Made by a program: the position numbers and the translations under genes. Shown here piece by piece: positions 1 to 8,230 of a stretch of DNA of 35,817 nt. The DNA is from Bacteroidota bacterium (GTDB taxonomy: Bacteria > Bacteroidota > Bacteroidia > UBA7662 > CANHCV01). Under the pieces are notes generated by a model. That model did not search any database, had not been told where the DNA came from, and saw only the letters and a program-made list of their open reading frames with translations. Positions within the stretch are counted from its first letter, which is position 1. Every line of letters starts with the position of its first letter. The DNA lies in the NCBI GenBank assembly GCA_947501265.1, contig CANMVY010000017.1, positions 1 through 35,817 of the forward strand, given 5' to 3'.

Positions 1-2046
1 ATTCTAATTCCTTCTACCAACTTTACTTTAGCTGCGAACGTTCGTGGTGCTGGTGATGGAGATGTAACCAACAACCAATTGTTGAAGAACATGACGATTA
101 AGGCAAATTCTACGACTTCTTTGCCTTACGTTGAAAACTTCAATGCTCAACCATTGCACACTTCCAATCCTGCGACGATTCAATTTGCTTTGGTAAATGG
201 TTTACACAACGAGAACAATGGTTCTGCTGATCAGGTTGACTTCCGCGTATTCAACAAACAAACGCCTACAGCCTTCACAGGTCCTTTAACCGATCGTTCT
301 GGAAAAGGAAATTACGCCTACTTGGAAGCTGATCAAGCGAATGGTAAAACTGCGATTTTAACGACTCCTTGTTTCAATTTGGCTGCTACTCAAACGCCCA
401 TGGCAGAATTCTATGCTCACATGAATGGAGCGAACATGGGCGAATTGCACTTGGATGCTGTGATCGACGGACGTTTGGTTAAAGACATTGCAACTCCTAT
501 CATCGGGTCACAAGGAAATGATTGGGTGAAAATCAGCGCTAATCTTGCAGCCTACAAAAACAACACCTTGGTTTTGGCCATTCGCGCCACAGTCGGAAGC
601 GGAAACGCCAGCGACATCGCCATTGATGATATCCGCGTATACGACGCACAAACAGCTCCGGTTGCTGGTTTTATTTCTTCTACATCATCAGCTTGCACAG
701 GAAAAGCCATTCAATTGAAAGGACAAGCAGTGAATGCAACAGCTCATGCCTGGAACATTACCCCAGCACAAGTAACCTTTGTTAACGGAACCTCTGCAAC
801 TTCAGAATCTCCAGAATTAGAGTTTTCAGCCAATGGAATCTACACCCTAACTTACACCGTTACGAATGTTTACGGAACCGATGTTGCAACTCAAACCATT
901 GAGGTGAGCAACGGAAAAGCACTTCCAACCCTTCAAAATTTAAGCGATGGAGTGAACAACGATTGGAATGTTCTGAACGCCGATGATGCTGAAACCTTTG
1001 AATTGGAAACAACCATTGGATCGGCTGGATACGCTACTCCGGTTATCCGCGTAGACAACACCAACAATGCTACACGCACTTCTGAAGATATTTTCGAATC
1101 TCCTGCCATTGATTTAACTGCGACGAACAATGGCAAGTTCAGCTTCGATTACAGCTACCGATTCAATCAAGTGAACGCCGATTCTTTGATCGTGATGATT
1201 TCTTCCAACTGTGGTACAACGTGGTGGCCAGTTTGGGCGAACGGTGGACAATCGTTGAATACCTCATCCCAAGGAAACGGACGTTTCATTCCTGGTACTG
1301 CTGGAGAATGGCGCCGCGCAACCATCGATTTGAGTGCCTATGTAGGTTCTTCCATCAAGGTGAGAATGGTGAATGTGAATTACAACGGTCAGCCCATCTA
1401 CTTGGATAACTTGTACTTCGGAACAACCACCTTCGCTTATGCCAACGACCTTTCAGTAACTGGTTTGATAGGAATTCGCAACAACGACGTGATCAACCAA
1501 AACGACAAGTTTGTAACCATGGTGATCAAGAACAACGGAAACGTAACCATTGGAGCTGGATTTCAAGTGGCTTATGCGATTGACGGAGCTATCATCGCTA
1601 CCGAAACAGTGAACCGCAACGTGAACGAAGGAGATACCATTCATTACACCTTCCGCACTGCCGTAAATGCAAGCAACGTAACCGGTCGTTTGGCTCCTTC
1701 CATGACAGCTTCGTTCTTTACTTTGGTGAACAACGACGTGAATACCGCCAACGATTCTTCTAGTGTTATTCTTCGCGCTTCGTTGAGTAGCAGCCAGATT
1801 CCTGCCGATCAAATGGGTGTAACCATCTATCCTAATCCATCGAATGGAGTGATCTCCATCAAAAACAATGGATTCCAATCTCTTCAAATTCATGTGTTGG
1901 ATGTTTCTGGTAAATTGGTTCGTCAGTTCAACCAAATGGGCAATGAAACCCGCACATTGGATTTGAGCAGCGAAGCGAAAGGAATTTACTTCATTCAAAT
2001 GAGCAATGGAACAACTTCTTCAACCGAAAAAGTATTGATCTACTAA
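1..2046 (+). CDS. Secreted T9SS type A sorting-domain protein, 5'-truncated by the window edge
   Basis: The frame is open from base 1 without a stop, so the true start lies upstream and only the C-terminal ~680 residues are visible. A TTG at 79 is merely an internal codon. The visible part has two related jelly-roll-like segments with the acidic/aromatic pattern of choice-of-anchor J or MAM-like domains (one near the start, one around bases 930-1430), separated by a PKD-like domain (about bases 655-905; GIYTLTYTVTN core). A CARDB-like stretch follows (about 1440-1780). The last ~75 residues are a type A T9SS sorting domain (IYPNPSNG, then GKLVR, GIYFIQM, KVLIY). The protein is therefore probably exported by T9SS and anchored at or released from the cell surface. 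The missing N-terminus may carry an enzyme such as a protease, but that cannot be seen. Confidence 0.88.
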   Translation: MLIPSTNFTLAANVRGAGDGDVTNNQLLKNMTIKANSTTSLPYVENFNAQPLHTSNPATIQFALVNGLHNENNGSADQVDFRVFNKQTPTAFTGPLTDRSGKGNYAYLEADQANGKTAILTTPCFNLAATQTPMAEFYAHMNGANMGELHLDAVIDGRLVKDIATPIIGSQGNDWVKISANLAAYKNNTLVLAIRATVGSGNASDIAIDDIRVYDAQTAPVAGFISSTSSACTGKAIQLKGQAVNATAHAWNITPAQVTFVNGTSATSESPELEFSANGIYTLTYTVTNVYGTDVATQTIEVSNGKALPTLQNLSDGVNNDWNVLNADDAETFELETTIGSAGYATPVIRVDNTNNATRTSEDIFESPAIDLTATNNGKFSFDYSYRFNQVNADSLIVMISSNCGTTWWPVWANGGQSLNTSSQGNGRFIPGTAGEWRRATIDLSAYVGSSIKVRMVNVNYNGQPIYLDNLYFGTTTFAYANDLSVTGLIGIRNNDVINQNDKFVTMVIKNNGNVTIGAGFQVAYAIDGAIIATETVNRNVNEGDTIHYTFRTAVNASNVTGRLAPSMTASFFTLVNNDVNTANDSSSVILRASLSSSQIPADQMGVTIYPNPSNGVISIKNNGFQSLQIHVLDVSGKLVRQFNQMGNETRTLDLSSEAKGIYFIQMSNGTTSSTEKVLIY

Positions 2047-2052
2047 AAAATA

Positions 2053-2167
2053 GAGAGCCTGCTCTCGAAAATAGCACCCCTCACTGCGACGTTTTCCGAG
2101 GGGAAATGCTGAACCTAACAAACTGCGAACCGGACTAACTTGGGCAACTGCGACGATTTCGCCCAGG
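2053..2167 (+). other. 3' region with three hairpins, two sharing a loop sequence
   Basis: Just after the stop of the secreted protein lie a short hairpin (GAGAGC/GCTCTC, 2053-2066) and two larger ones. Hairpin A has stem CCCCTC/GAGGGG (2077-2082 with 2098-2103) and a 15-nt loop. Hairpin B has stem CTTGGGC/GCCCAGG (2139-2145 with 2161-2167, one G-T pair) and also a 15-nt loop. Both loops contain ACTGCGACG followed by a T-rich end. A third partial copy (ACTGCGA) lies unpaired at 2122-2128. Neither hairpin is followed by a T run, so these are not simple terminators. Role unknown. Confidence 0.5.
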
Positions 2168-2181
2168 GAAAAATCCAAAAG

Positions 2182-2212
2182 AAAAGCCCCTCCGATTTTC
2201 GGAGGGGCTTTT
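2182..2212. terminator. Bidirectional intrinsic terminator between convergent genes
   Basis: A perfect 13-bp stem (AAAAGCCCCTCCG with its complement at 2200-2212) is extended by one A-T pair around a TTT loop, with A and T runs on opposite sides. It can serve the secreted protein on the plus strand and the barrel gene (stop at 2236) on the minus strand. Confidence 0.9.
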
Positions 2213-2235
2213 CTTTATGCTGTAAGGTTAAGGAA

Positions 2236-2823
2236 TTAATTCCTGATGTTTAACAAGGGTTTGTAAACCACCCCGAATTGAAGGTAGCCGTGTCCGGCTC
2301 CAAATTCAGCAAAGGCGCCGAGGTCTGGAGTGATGTAGGTTCGGATTCCAAGAGATGCTTCTAAAGAAATAGGAATCACCCCAAGTGAATTGTTTGGGTT
2401 AAACGCTGGATCTGTGCTTTTAAAACGGTACTCACCTGTTTTATAGCCAATTCCACCTCCGATATACATATCAACCACTTTCTTACGCAAGAAATGGATA
2501 TTCAATCGAGGGGTGATGGACAATTTTTTGTAGGATGATTCATAGGAATACGTGTTGTCTTCCCATCTTGCTGTTGCGGCAGAATAGACCGTACTGAATC
2601 CTAAACCAATTTCATCGGTGATGGCGTATTCGGCCTTGAGGGTAATGGGCTGCAAAAAGGTGGAACGAAATCCAGGAACGGTTTGATACGTATTCCAACT
2701 TGCAGTTGAAAAAATGGAACGACCCAAACCTCCTGAGAGGACCAGATCATTTTTCTGGAAAGACTGTGCCTGAGAACCAATGCTTAGGAGCCCGATGGCG
2801 GTAGCAAGGATTAAATTTTTCAT
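2236..2823 (-). CDS. Small outer-membrane beta-barrel protein
   Basis: A 195-residue protein beginning MKNLILATAIGLLSIGSQAQ, a clear Sec signal peptide cleaved after AQA/AQ. The frame extends 11 codons upstream, but that part overlaps the preceding terminator and lacks signal-peptide character, so the ATG at 2823 is chosen. The mature part has alternating hydrophobic/aromatic strands (LKAEYAITDEIGLGFSTVY, LSITPRLNIHFL, MYIGGGIGYKTG, EASLGIRTYI, GAFAEFGAGHGYLQFGV), typical of 8-stranded OmpA/OmpX- or PorT-like barrels. It is transcribed alone or by read-through from the SHxxGG gene behind it, from which it is separated by a terminator. The specific function is not evident. Confidence 0.82.
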   Translation of the reverse strand: MKNLILATAIGLLSIGSQAQSFQKNDLVLSGGLGRSIFSTASWNTYQTVPGFRSTFLQPITLKAEYAITDEIGLGFSTVYSAATARWEDNTYSYESSYKKLSITPRLNIHFLRKKVVDMYIGGGIGYKTGEYRFKSTDPAFNPNNSLGVIPISLEASLGIRTYITPDLGAFAEFGAGHGYLQFGVVYKPLLNIRN

Positions 2824-2856
2824 TGTTTTGGTATAGGGGTTTTTGTGTAGAAACAA

Positions 2857-2888
2857 AAAAAGCCAATCCTCGAAAGGATCGGCTTTTT
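2857..2888 (-). terminator. Intrinsic terminator of the SHxxGG-domain gene
   Basis: The stem is AAAAAGCC-A-ATCCT paired with AGGAT-C-GGCTTTTT around CGAA. Read on the minus strand, the single A/C mismatch becomes a G-U pair and the loop becomes UUCG, so the hairpin is complete only in minus-strand RNA, in line with its position 16 nt after the stop at 2904. Confidence 0.88.
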
Positions 2889-2903
2889 ACAACTTATATT
2901 CTT

Positions 2904-4295
2904 TTACTGAATAACAATTTTTTTGACCAAAGTCTTTCCAGATTGTTGCATCTTCAATACATAAGTTCCAGGTTGGAATGGAGATTGAATCATGTAACTC
3001 ATTGTTCCTGAATAATTTGAATTCACATTTTTGCTCCAAACTTTTTTACCTTGAAGGTCAAACATTTCCATGGTAATGTTTCCGGCCTGTAGGTCATATA
3101 AATTAACCATGATCGGTTGGCCGGCACTTGGATTGGGGTAAACTTCAGAGCTAAATCCAGCGTTTTCTTGAACTGAAGTAGCATTTTGAAGCGTATATAA
3201 AACCGTGAAATCTTGGTTGTAATAAGGGGATCCGTTGCGGTATTCGGTAACGGTGATGGCCGTTAAATAAGGACGAGTACGCGCCATTCCAAGTGTAGTT
3301 TGCCAATTCATGGTGGTTTGGGTACGACCGCGGGAAGCACGTACATGGGTAATGGATGGAATATTGTTAACCAAACGGAAAGGTTCACCCACGATACGGA
3401 CATCTACGCTATCCTCATTGGGGTCGATGGTTTCAAAAAGCAAATTGTAGCGAGCTCCAGGCGATACGCGAACCACATAGGCCGAACCTACGCGAGGTCC
3501 GAATTGTCCTGACGTAATGTTTGGAATCCCAGTTTGGTTGGAATCTACTAAAAATTGGTAATCACGTCGAGTTGCTCCAATTTGAACACCACCACGGAAT
3601 TCTTTTACCAATACGGATGCGATGTAACGAGAGCGAAGCGTTGGTTGCCAGCTGATAACTCCGGTGTAGGAATCCATAGCAAAGGGGAAACCAGGGTCAG
3701 AATCGGGGTGAAAATAACTGGGAACGTTGTTAACAACACCAGCAAAGTATTCTTTCGGAGTATCTAATGACCAAGCCAATGAATCGCCATCCACATCGTA
3801 GGGAATTGGATTGTGGAACCATTGAACATTTTGAAGTGCCAATGCGAAAGGACGGTTTAAAAACGTTGGAGAAGAGTTCAAGGAACTATCCACCAAAATG
3901 GTCGTTTCCAAATAGGAACCGGGCGTGCTCGTGGTGTTTCGAATTCCTGCATTTCGGCAACAGTTTTGGTAATAAATTTTGTAAGTACCTGCCGTTGGAA
4001 AGGTGAAGTTAGCTTGAAAAACGTATTCTTCAATTCCATTGGTGGAAGTTCCCCAAATCAACGTTGGATTTGGCTTAACAATAGGAACATTGATGGTTAA
4101 TCCATTTCCTACCACGACCAATGTTTCAGTATTGTACATTTGAATTCCGGTGTTATCCCGATAAAGGGTCAATTCCAAGCTGTACAATCGTTGGTTATTT
4201 AGGGCTGTAGCAGTAATTTGCCCCCCAACAAGGTGTGAGGCTTGGGCAGTGCCCAAGGTGAAGAGGGCTGCAATCGCCCCTAAAAGTTTTTTCAT
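2904..4295 (-). CDS. SHxxGG-type surface protein with T9SS type A sorting domain
   Basis: A 463-residue protein. Residues 1-19 form a signal peptide (MKKLLGAIAALFTLGTAQA), followed at once by SHLVGGQI and then LELTLYRDNTG. This is the same N-terminal signature as the 1268-aa protein at 20434 (SHVFGGEI, then MTVYRDCSG), a module common in Bacteroidota surface proteins. The middle contains a Cys-containing QNCCRNAGI segment also echoed in the larger protein (PCCRNAND), and a PYDVDGDSLAWSL cadherin-like calcium-binding stretch. The last ~75 residues are a type A T9SS sorting domain (YPNPSAGQ, MFDLQGKKVW, GTYVLKMQ, KKIVIQ). It is probably a secreted, surface-attached protein; its ligand is unknown. 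A TAnnTTTG box precedes it. Confidence 0.86.
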   Translation of the reverse strand: MKKLLGAIAALFTLGTAQASHLVGGQITATALNNQRLYSLELTLYRDNTGIQMYNTETLVVVGNGLTINVPIVKPNPTLIWGTSTNGIEEYVFQANFTFPTAGTYKIYYQNCCRNAGIRNTTSTPGSYLETTILVDSSLNSSPTFLNRPFALALQNVQWFHNPIPYDVDGDSLAWSLDTPKEYFAGVVNNVPSYFHPDSDPGFPFAMDSYTGVISWQPTLRSRYIASVLVKEFRGGVQIGATRRDYQFLVDSNQTGIPNITSGQFGPRVGSAYVVRVSPGARYNLLFETIDPNEDSVDVRIVGEPFRLVNNIPSITHVRASRGRTQTTMNWQTTLGMARTRPYLTAITVTEYRNGSPYYNQDFTVLYTLQNATSVQENAGFSSEVYPNPSAGQPIMVNLYDLQAGNITMEMFDLQGKKVWSKNVNSNYSGTMSYMIQSPFQPGTYVLKMQQSGKTLVKKIVIQ

Positions 4296-4316
4296 GTTTT
4301 TTAAGTTGGTTATATC

Positions 4317-4324
4317 AAAAGTAA
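4317..4324 (-). promoter_or_regulatory. Bacteroidota-type -7 box (TACTTTTG)
   Basis: Reading the minus strand, TACTTTTG matches TAnnTTTG and lies 21 nt upstream of the ATG at 4295. No convincing TTG sits at the usual -33 spacing, so the call rests on the -7 element alone. Confidence 0.5.
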
Positions 4325-4387
4325 GAAACAGTTCGAATAAATTTGTTGCTCACCCTTCAACATTTTGACTTATAATTTTTGAATTCA

Positions 4388-4891
4388 ATGCCAAATAAAG
4401 AGTTAATCACCAACAAATTGGGCCTGATTGCCCTATTATTCATCGTTTTTGCTTGTGGTCCAACGCAAGAAAAAAATGACAATAACGAACCCGATTTGGC
4501 ATCTGCTGTGAAGGTTTTGGATGAAGTTCACGCTGCCTTCAACCAAAAAGATACGGGAGCGATGTATCAACATTACACCGTCGCCACCGAGTTTTACGGG
4601 ACCGACTCCTCTGAAAATTGGGACATGCAAGGATTCAAGCAGTACATGTCCAACTACGTGGCATCCAAAAGCCCGGGACCGAACTACCAGGTCAAGTGGA
4701 GAAAATTGGCGCCTTCTTCCGATTCAAAAGTGCTTTGGGGCGTAGAGGAATTGGATTATCCGACGCTAAAAATGCCCGTTCGAAGTACGGTTGTTTTGGA
4801 AAACATCAACGGGAAATGGAAGGTGCAAATGCAACAATGGCACTTCCTCATCAAAAATGAAACGGCCGATGTGGTGGATCAGCTGCAGTGA
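4388..4891 (+). CDS. SnoaL-like/NTF2-fold lipoprotein
   Basis: A 167-residue protein. The ATG at 4388 (MPNKELITNK) is preferred over the in-frame TTG at 4379. The N-terminus is a lipoprotein signal with a lipobox ending FIVFAC, so the mature protein would begin at that Cys and be lipid-anchored. The rest resembles the NTF2-like/SnoaL (DUF4440-type) alpha+beta cone fold: an AVKVLDEVHAAFNQKD helix, GAMYQHYTVATEFYGTD, and terminal strands STVVLENINGKWKVQMQQWH. These folds serve in many small-molecule binding or enzymatic roles, so no substrate can be named. The stop codon is directly adjacent to the stop of the convergent receptor gene. Confidence 0.78.
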   Translation: MPNKELITNKLGLIALLFIVFACGPTQEKNDNNEPDLASAVKVLDEVHAAFNQKDTGAMYQHYTVATEFYGTDSSENWDMQGFKQYMSNYVASKSPGPNYQVKWRKLAPSSDSKVLWGVEELDYPTLKMPVRSTVVLENINGKWKVQMQQWHFLIKNETADVVDQLQ

Positions 4892-7126
4892 TTACCAAAA
4901 ATAACGCACCTGAATTCCATAACTACGGGGCGCCGATAGATTTCCAGGAATGGGCATGAATTTCGTATTCCAAATGTTTCGAACAAATAGGCTGGTTTCC
5001 CATCCGTCGCCTTGTCCCAATCGGGTTTCCGATTTCCCGTGGTAACTCAATTGAACATCGCTCCAAAGGTTTCCCATTTTTTGTTCGGCCCTCATTTCCT
5101 TTATCCCGGGAACAAACCGTTCCAACTCTCCATCGATGTGCTGAATTTGGCTGGTATACCGGGTGCTCCAGAATAATTTCCAATGTTGACGAATTTCTGC
5201 TTGAACATTGAAATGGACCAAATGTTGAATGCGGTACTTCAGAATTCGCTGAACAGAATCGTTTAATTTGTTCAGATTGAGCGGCAAAACATACGTATAA
5301 TCGGCAAAAAACTCCAAGGAAGATTTCCCCGTTTGGAACACCCGCCAACGACCTTCCGCAAGAAGGCCGCTGATGCGGGCCGATGCGATGTTTTCGTTCC
5401 TGGCGCCCACAAAATCGGCCAAACTATAGGTTTTTGTACTATCGAAATTGGCGGGGAAAAAGATGCCGTATTGCAAATCAATCAAGTTGTTGTACGAGCA
5501 AACAAATTGAGAAATTGCGAAGTTGCCGAGGCCGGAATACGGTGATGCAATCTTCAGGTCGTACCCCGCAGCCGACTCAGGACGCAAATACGGATTGGGG
5601 AAAAGTCCGAAATTTCCTCCCACCGTGGTGATATCGGTTTCAATCAAATTCGGAGCTCTCCAACTTTGACCACCGGCCAACTGCACTTGCCATTTTTGGG
5701 GTGTTTCCCATTGGAATTTTCCACGGAAAATGGTTTTTGAAACCGGCCTCTTCCGCTGATTTTCATAATCTTCCCAACGCACCGAGGCCGAGGCCGTCCA
5801 TTTTCCCCACGGCCCTTTTCGGCTTGCGTCAACTTCTGCCCAAGCTCCTCGGGAACGACCCCAAACCGAATCTACATCGGTGAATTGTTGTAAGATTCCC
5901 GCACTCCAATCGGCCGATTTTTTATCGGATTGAAGGAGTTTGTTTTTGTAGATGAGTTCGTGGTATTTCTGCCAATTTCCCGTGTAGAAAATTCGGTTTC
6001 TCTGCCAGACTTCGTGCTTCTGGTTCGGAGAGGTCCAACGAATTTCCGGGTCGAAATAGTGGGTACGAATCACCGTAGGTTTAAACGAGGTCGGCGGAAC
6101 TTTGTAGGCCGTTGAATCGCTCTCCCAAAAGAAAAACAAGGCCGTGGAGTCACGTAATCCGAAACCACGAAGCGTAAAATCAACGGTGTGTCGATTCCAA
6201 ACCTGGTGGTAATGGGCGTTGAATCCGCCTCGAAAACGGTGACTGAACTCGCTTTCCCGGTACCCTTCGTCCCTCAAAAACTGACCGTACGTGATCAATC
6301 GAAGTCCGTTTTTATTCCAGAGCACGTTTCGAAAGTCGATGCCGGAATTCCACGGGTTTCTTCCCGGCCAAGTTCGTAGAATTCCGGGAGGCGGATTTCC
6401 ATAGATGGAATGGAAGAAACGGATGGAGTTGGATTTCCGAAAATTTTTCGAGAGATCAGAAACGGTAGAAGTGTCGGAAACCGCCGAAACAACACCGTTG
6501 ATAGAGGCAGACGGAATGAATCCTTGGGTGGGCATCCACTGGGCGCCAATGAAGAGGTTTTCGAGAGGAAGCAAATTCCATCGGATATCGCCGGAATAGG
6601 GTTGAAGAAGGGGCATTCCATCGACCAAAAGCGAGGTTCGACTGGCGGCACCCAACGAATAACCGCTTCCGCCTCGAATGCTTACTTGGCGGCCGATCAC
6701 CACCACGCCGGGGGTTCGGTTAAGTACGTCTTCGGCCGATTGGCTTCCGAAATTTTGCAATTGAAGAGGCCCCGTAGGCCATGGAGATAGTACCCGAACG
6801 GAAGACAGCGAAGCGTGAGGAAGGTAAACGGCAAATTTTTGGCTGAAAATGGTATCATTCCGAAAGAACACGCCCTCGGATTCGGCATGAAAACGAATGG
6901 TTTGTTGAATGCCTAAGAAAGAAACGCTGCATTCCGAAACCTTTTGGGGTAAGAAAAAAACACCATTGCTATCGGTAGAAATGGTTTTCCCCACATCTCC
7001 CTGAAGGTAAAAAACAGCAGCATGAGCAATGGGATTTCCCAATTCATTGGTTAGAATCCATCGTTTTTCCTGAGCCCAAAGGAAGATGGGAAAACAGAGA
7101 AGAAACCATGTAATTTTGTAGCGCAT
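4892..7126 (-). CDS. TonB-dependent outer-membrane receptor
   Basis: A 744-residue protein. Residues 1-18 are a signal peptide (MRYKITWFLLCFPIFLWA). Residues ~20-100 resemble a carboxypeptidase-regulatory-like (CarboxypepD_reg) domain (GNPIAHAAVFYLQGD, TDSNGVFFLP). Residues ~115-215 are the plug (AEDVLNRTPGVVV, VSIRGGSG, LLVDGMPLLQP). The rest is a barrel rich in aromatic strands, ending SYGIQVRYFW with a C-terminal aromatic residue. It takes up a siderophore, vitamin or other ligand using energy from a TonB complex; the substrate is not deducible. There is no SusD partner, so it is not a glycan-uptake SusCD pair. A near-match -7 box (TATCTTTA, 7142-7149 complement) may drive it. Only 22 nt separate it from the divergent GNAT gene. 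Confidence 0.9.
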   Translation of the reverse strand: MRYKITWFLLCFPIFLWAQEKRWILTNELGNPIAHAAVFYLQGDVGKTISTDSNGVFFLPQKVSECSVSFLGIQQTIRFHAESEGVFFRNDTIFSQKFAVYLPHASLSSVRVLSPWPTGPLQLQNFGSQSAEDVLNRTPGVVVIGRQVSIRGGSGYSLGAASRTSLLVDGMPLLQPYSGDIRWNLLPLENLFIGAQWMPTQGFIPSASINGVVSAVSDTSTVSDLSKNFRKSNSIRFFHSIYGNPPPGILRTWPGRNPWNSGIDFRNVLWNKNGLRLITYGQFLRDEGYRESEFSHRFRGGFNAHYHQVWNRHTVDFTLRGFGLRDSTALFFFWESDSTAYKVPPTSFKPTVIRTHYFDPEIRWTSPNQKHEVWQRNRIFYTGNWQKYHELIYKNKLLQSDKKSADWSAGILQQFTDVDSVWGRSRGAWAEVDASRKGPWGKWTASASVRWEDYENQRKRPVSKTIFRGKFQWETPQKWQVQLAGGQSWRAPNLIETDITTVGGNFGLFPNPYLRPESAAGYDLKIASPYSGLGNFAISQFVCSYNNLIDLQYGIFFPANFDSTKTYSLADFVGARNENIASARISGLLAEGRWRVFQTGKSSLEFFADYTYVLPLNLNKLNDSVQRILKYRIQHLVHFNVQAEIRQHWKLFWSTRYTSQIQHIDGELERFVPGIKEMRAEQKMGNLWSDVQLSYHGKSETRLGQGDGWETSLFVRNIWNTKFMPIPGNLSAPRSYGIQVRYFW

Positions 7127-7148
7127 CTGCCGATTAAAACTTAAAGAT

Positions 7149-7616
7149 ATGTATCGACTTCTGATGGTTGACTTTTTTCAGCCCGAAATTCCTGCTAAAA
7201 CGGTGTTGGACTCGCCCAAGGCGATGAACGATGTTTTTGAAATTCGCAGAAGAGTATTTGTGATCGAACAACAGGTTGCGGCCGAGGAAGAGTTTGAATA
7301 CGAGGAACAAAGCAACCACCTGATGGTGCACATGGGCGGACAAGGAATGGGTTGTGGACGGTGGAGGCGGACTGAAAATGGAATCAAAATCGAGCGCATG
7401 GCCGTTTTGGAAACCTATCGGGGTAAAGGCGTTGGGGCCATGGTGATGCGTGCTTTGTTGAAAGATATTCCCCATGTTCCCCATCTTCCCATCTATTTGC
7501 ATGCGCAAACCCATGCGCAATCGTTTTACGAAAAATTGGGTTTTGTAGCCGAGGGCGAGTTGTTTTACGAGTGTGAGATTCCGCACTACAAAATGGTTTT
7601 GGCCCAACGGTCGTAA
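7149..7616 (+). CDS. GNAT-family N-acetyltransferase
   Basis: A 155-residue protein of typical single-domain GNAT length. The acetyl-CoA motif A is visible as IERMAVLETYRGKGVGAMVM (R-G-K-G-V-G matching R/Q-x-x-G-x-G/A), followed by the motif B region LYLHAQTHAQSFYEKLGF. The early part FEIRRRVFVIEQQVAAEEEFE resembles the ElaA/YjcF-like subgroup. ATG 7149 is used; ATG 7164 (MVDFFQ) is a possible alternative. It stands first in a tight run with engB (11 nt gap) and the MBL hydrolase, so the three are probably co-transcribed. Acceptor substrate unknown. Confidence 0.85.
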   Translation: MYRLLMVDFFQPEIPAKTVLDSPKAMNDVFEIRRRVFVIEQQVAAEEEFEYEEQSNHLMVHMGGQGMGCGRWRRTENGIKIERMAVLETYRGKGVGAMVMRALLKDIPHVPHLPIYLHAQTHAQSFYEKLGFVAEGELFYECEIPHYKMVLAQRS

Positions 7617-7621
7617 AGGAG
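7617..7621 (+). promoter_or_regulatory. Shine-Dalgarno (AGGAG) deciding the GTG start of engB
   Basis: AGGAG begins immediately after the TAA stop of the GNAT gene and lies 6 nt before GTG 7628. Shine-Dalgarno sites are rare in this window, so this one supports the non-ATG start. Confidence 0.65.
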
Positions 7622-7627
7622 AAGAAC

Positions 7628-8230
7628 GTGGAAATTAAGAAAGCAGAGTTTTTGGTGAGTTCGCCCAATTTAGCGAAATGTCCGGTGGTCGATCGACCCG
7701 AATTTGCGTTCATTGGGCGCTCGAATGTGGGGAAATCATCCCTGATCAATTGTTTGGTGAAGCATAAAAATCTGGCTCAAACCTCGGGAAGGCCGGGGAA
7801 AACCCAGCTGATCAATCATTTCAAAGTGAATAACGATTGGTTCATGGTGGATTTACCTGGATACGGTTATGCTCGAGTGGGGAAAGAACAGCGGTTATCG
7901 TTTGTAAAAATGGTGCGCGATTATTTGGAGAAGCGGGAAAACCTCATGGTGGTTTTTCAATTGATCGATTCCCGTTTGGAACCGCAAAAGATTGATATTG
8001 AGTTTACCAACTATTTGGGTTCGAAAGGTATCCCGTGCACATTGGTCTTTACGAAAGCCGATAAACAAAGCTTGCAAAAAGGTCGAATAACCATGGATGC
8101 CTATCGGAAAGCGTTGTTGAAGACTTGGGATGAAGCGCCCGAAATGTTGCTCACTTCTGCCGAGAGCGGACACGGGCGCGAAGAATTATTGGCATATTTG
8201 GATCAGTGTTTAAAATCGGATTTGGCATGA
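7628..8230 (+). CDS. engB: Ribosome biogenesis GTPase EngB (YihA/YsxC)
   Basis: A 200-residue TRAFAC-class GTPase needed in this family for late assembly of the large ribosomal subunit. All G motifs are present: G1 GRSNVGKS (30-37), G2 around SGRPGKTQ (53-60), G3 DLPG (75-78) in the family-typical VDLPGYGYARV, G4 TKAD (142-145), G5 SAE (177-179). The length is normal for EngB. The start is GTG 7628 supported by the AGGAG upstream; no in-frame ATG gives a complete N-terminal strand. Its stop overlaps the start of the next gene (ATGA), indicating translational coupling. Confidence 0.96.
   Translation: MEIKKAEFLVSSPNLAKCPVVDRPEFAFIGRSNVGKSSLINCLVKHKNLAQTSGRPGKTQLINHFKVNNDWFMVDLPGYGYARVGKEQRLSFVKMVRDYLEKRENLMVVFQLIDSRLEPQKIDIEFTNYLGSKGIPCTLVFTKADKQSLQKGRITMDAYRKALLKTWDEAPEMLLTSAESGHGREELLAYLDQCLKSDLA

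Noticed and set aside
1453-1998. 181-codon minus-strand frame in the first gene
   Set aside because: Antisense to the T9SS protein's C-terminal part, which is clearly coding on the plus strand.
4892-7126. SusC-type glycan transporter
   Set aside because: Too short for typical SusC (about 1000 residues) and no SusD gene beside it; called a general TonB-dependent receptor.
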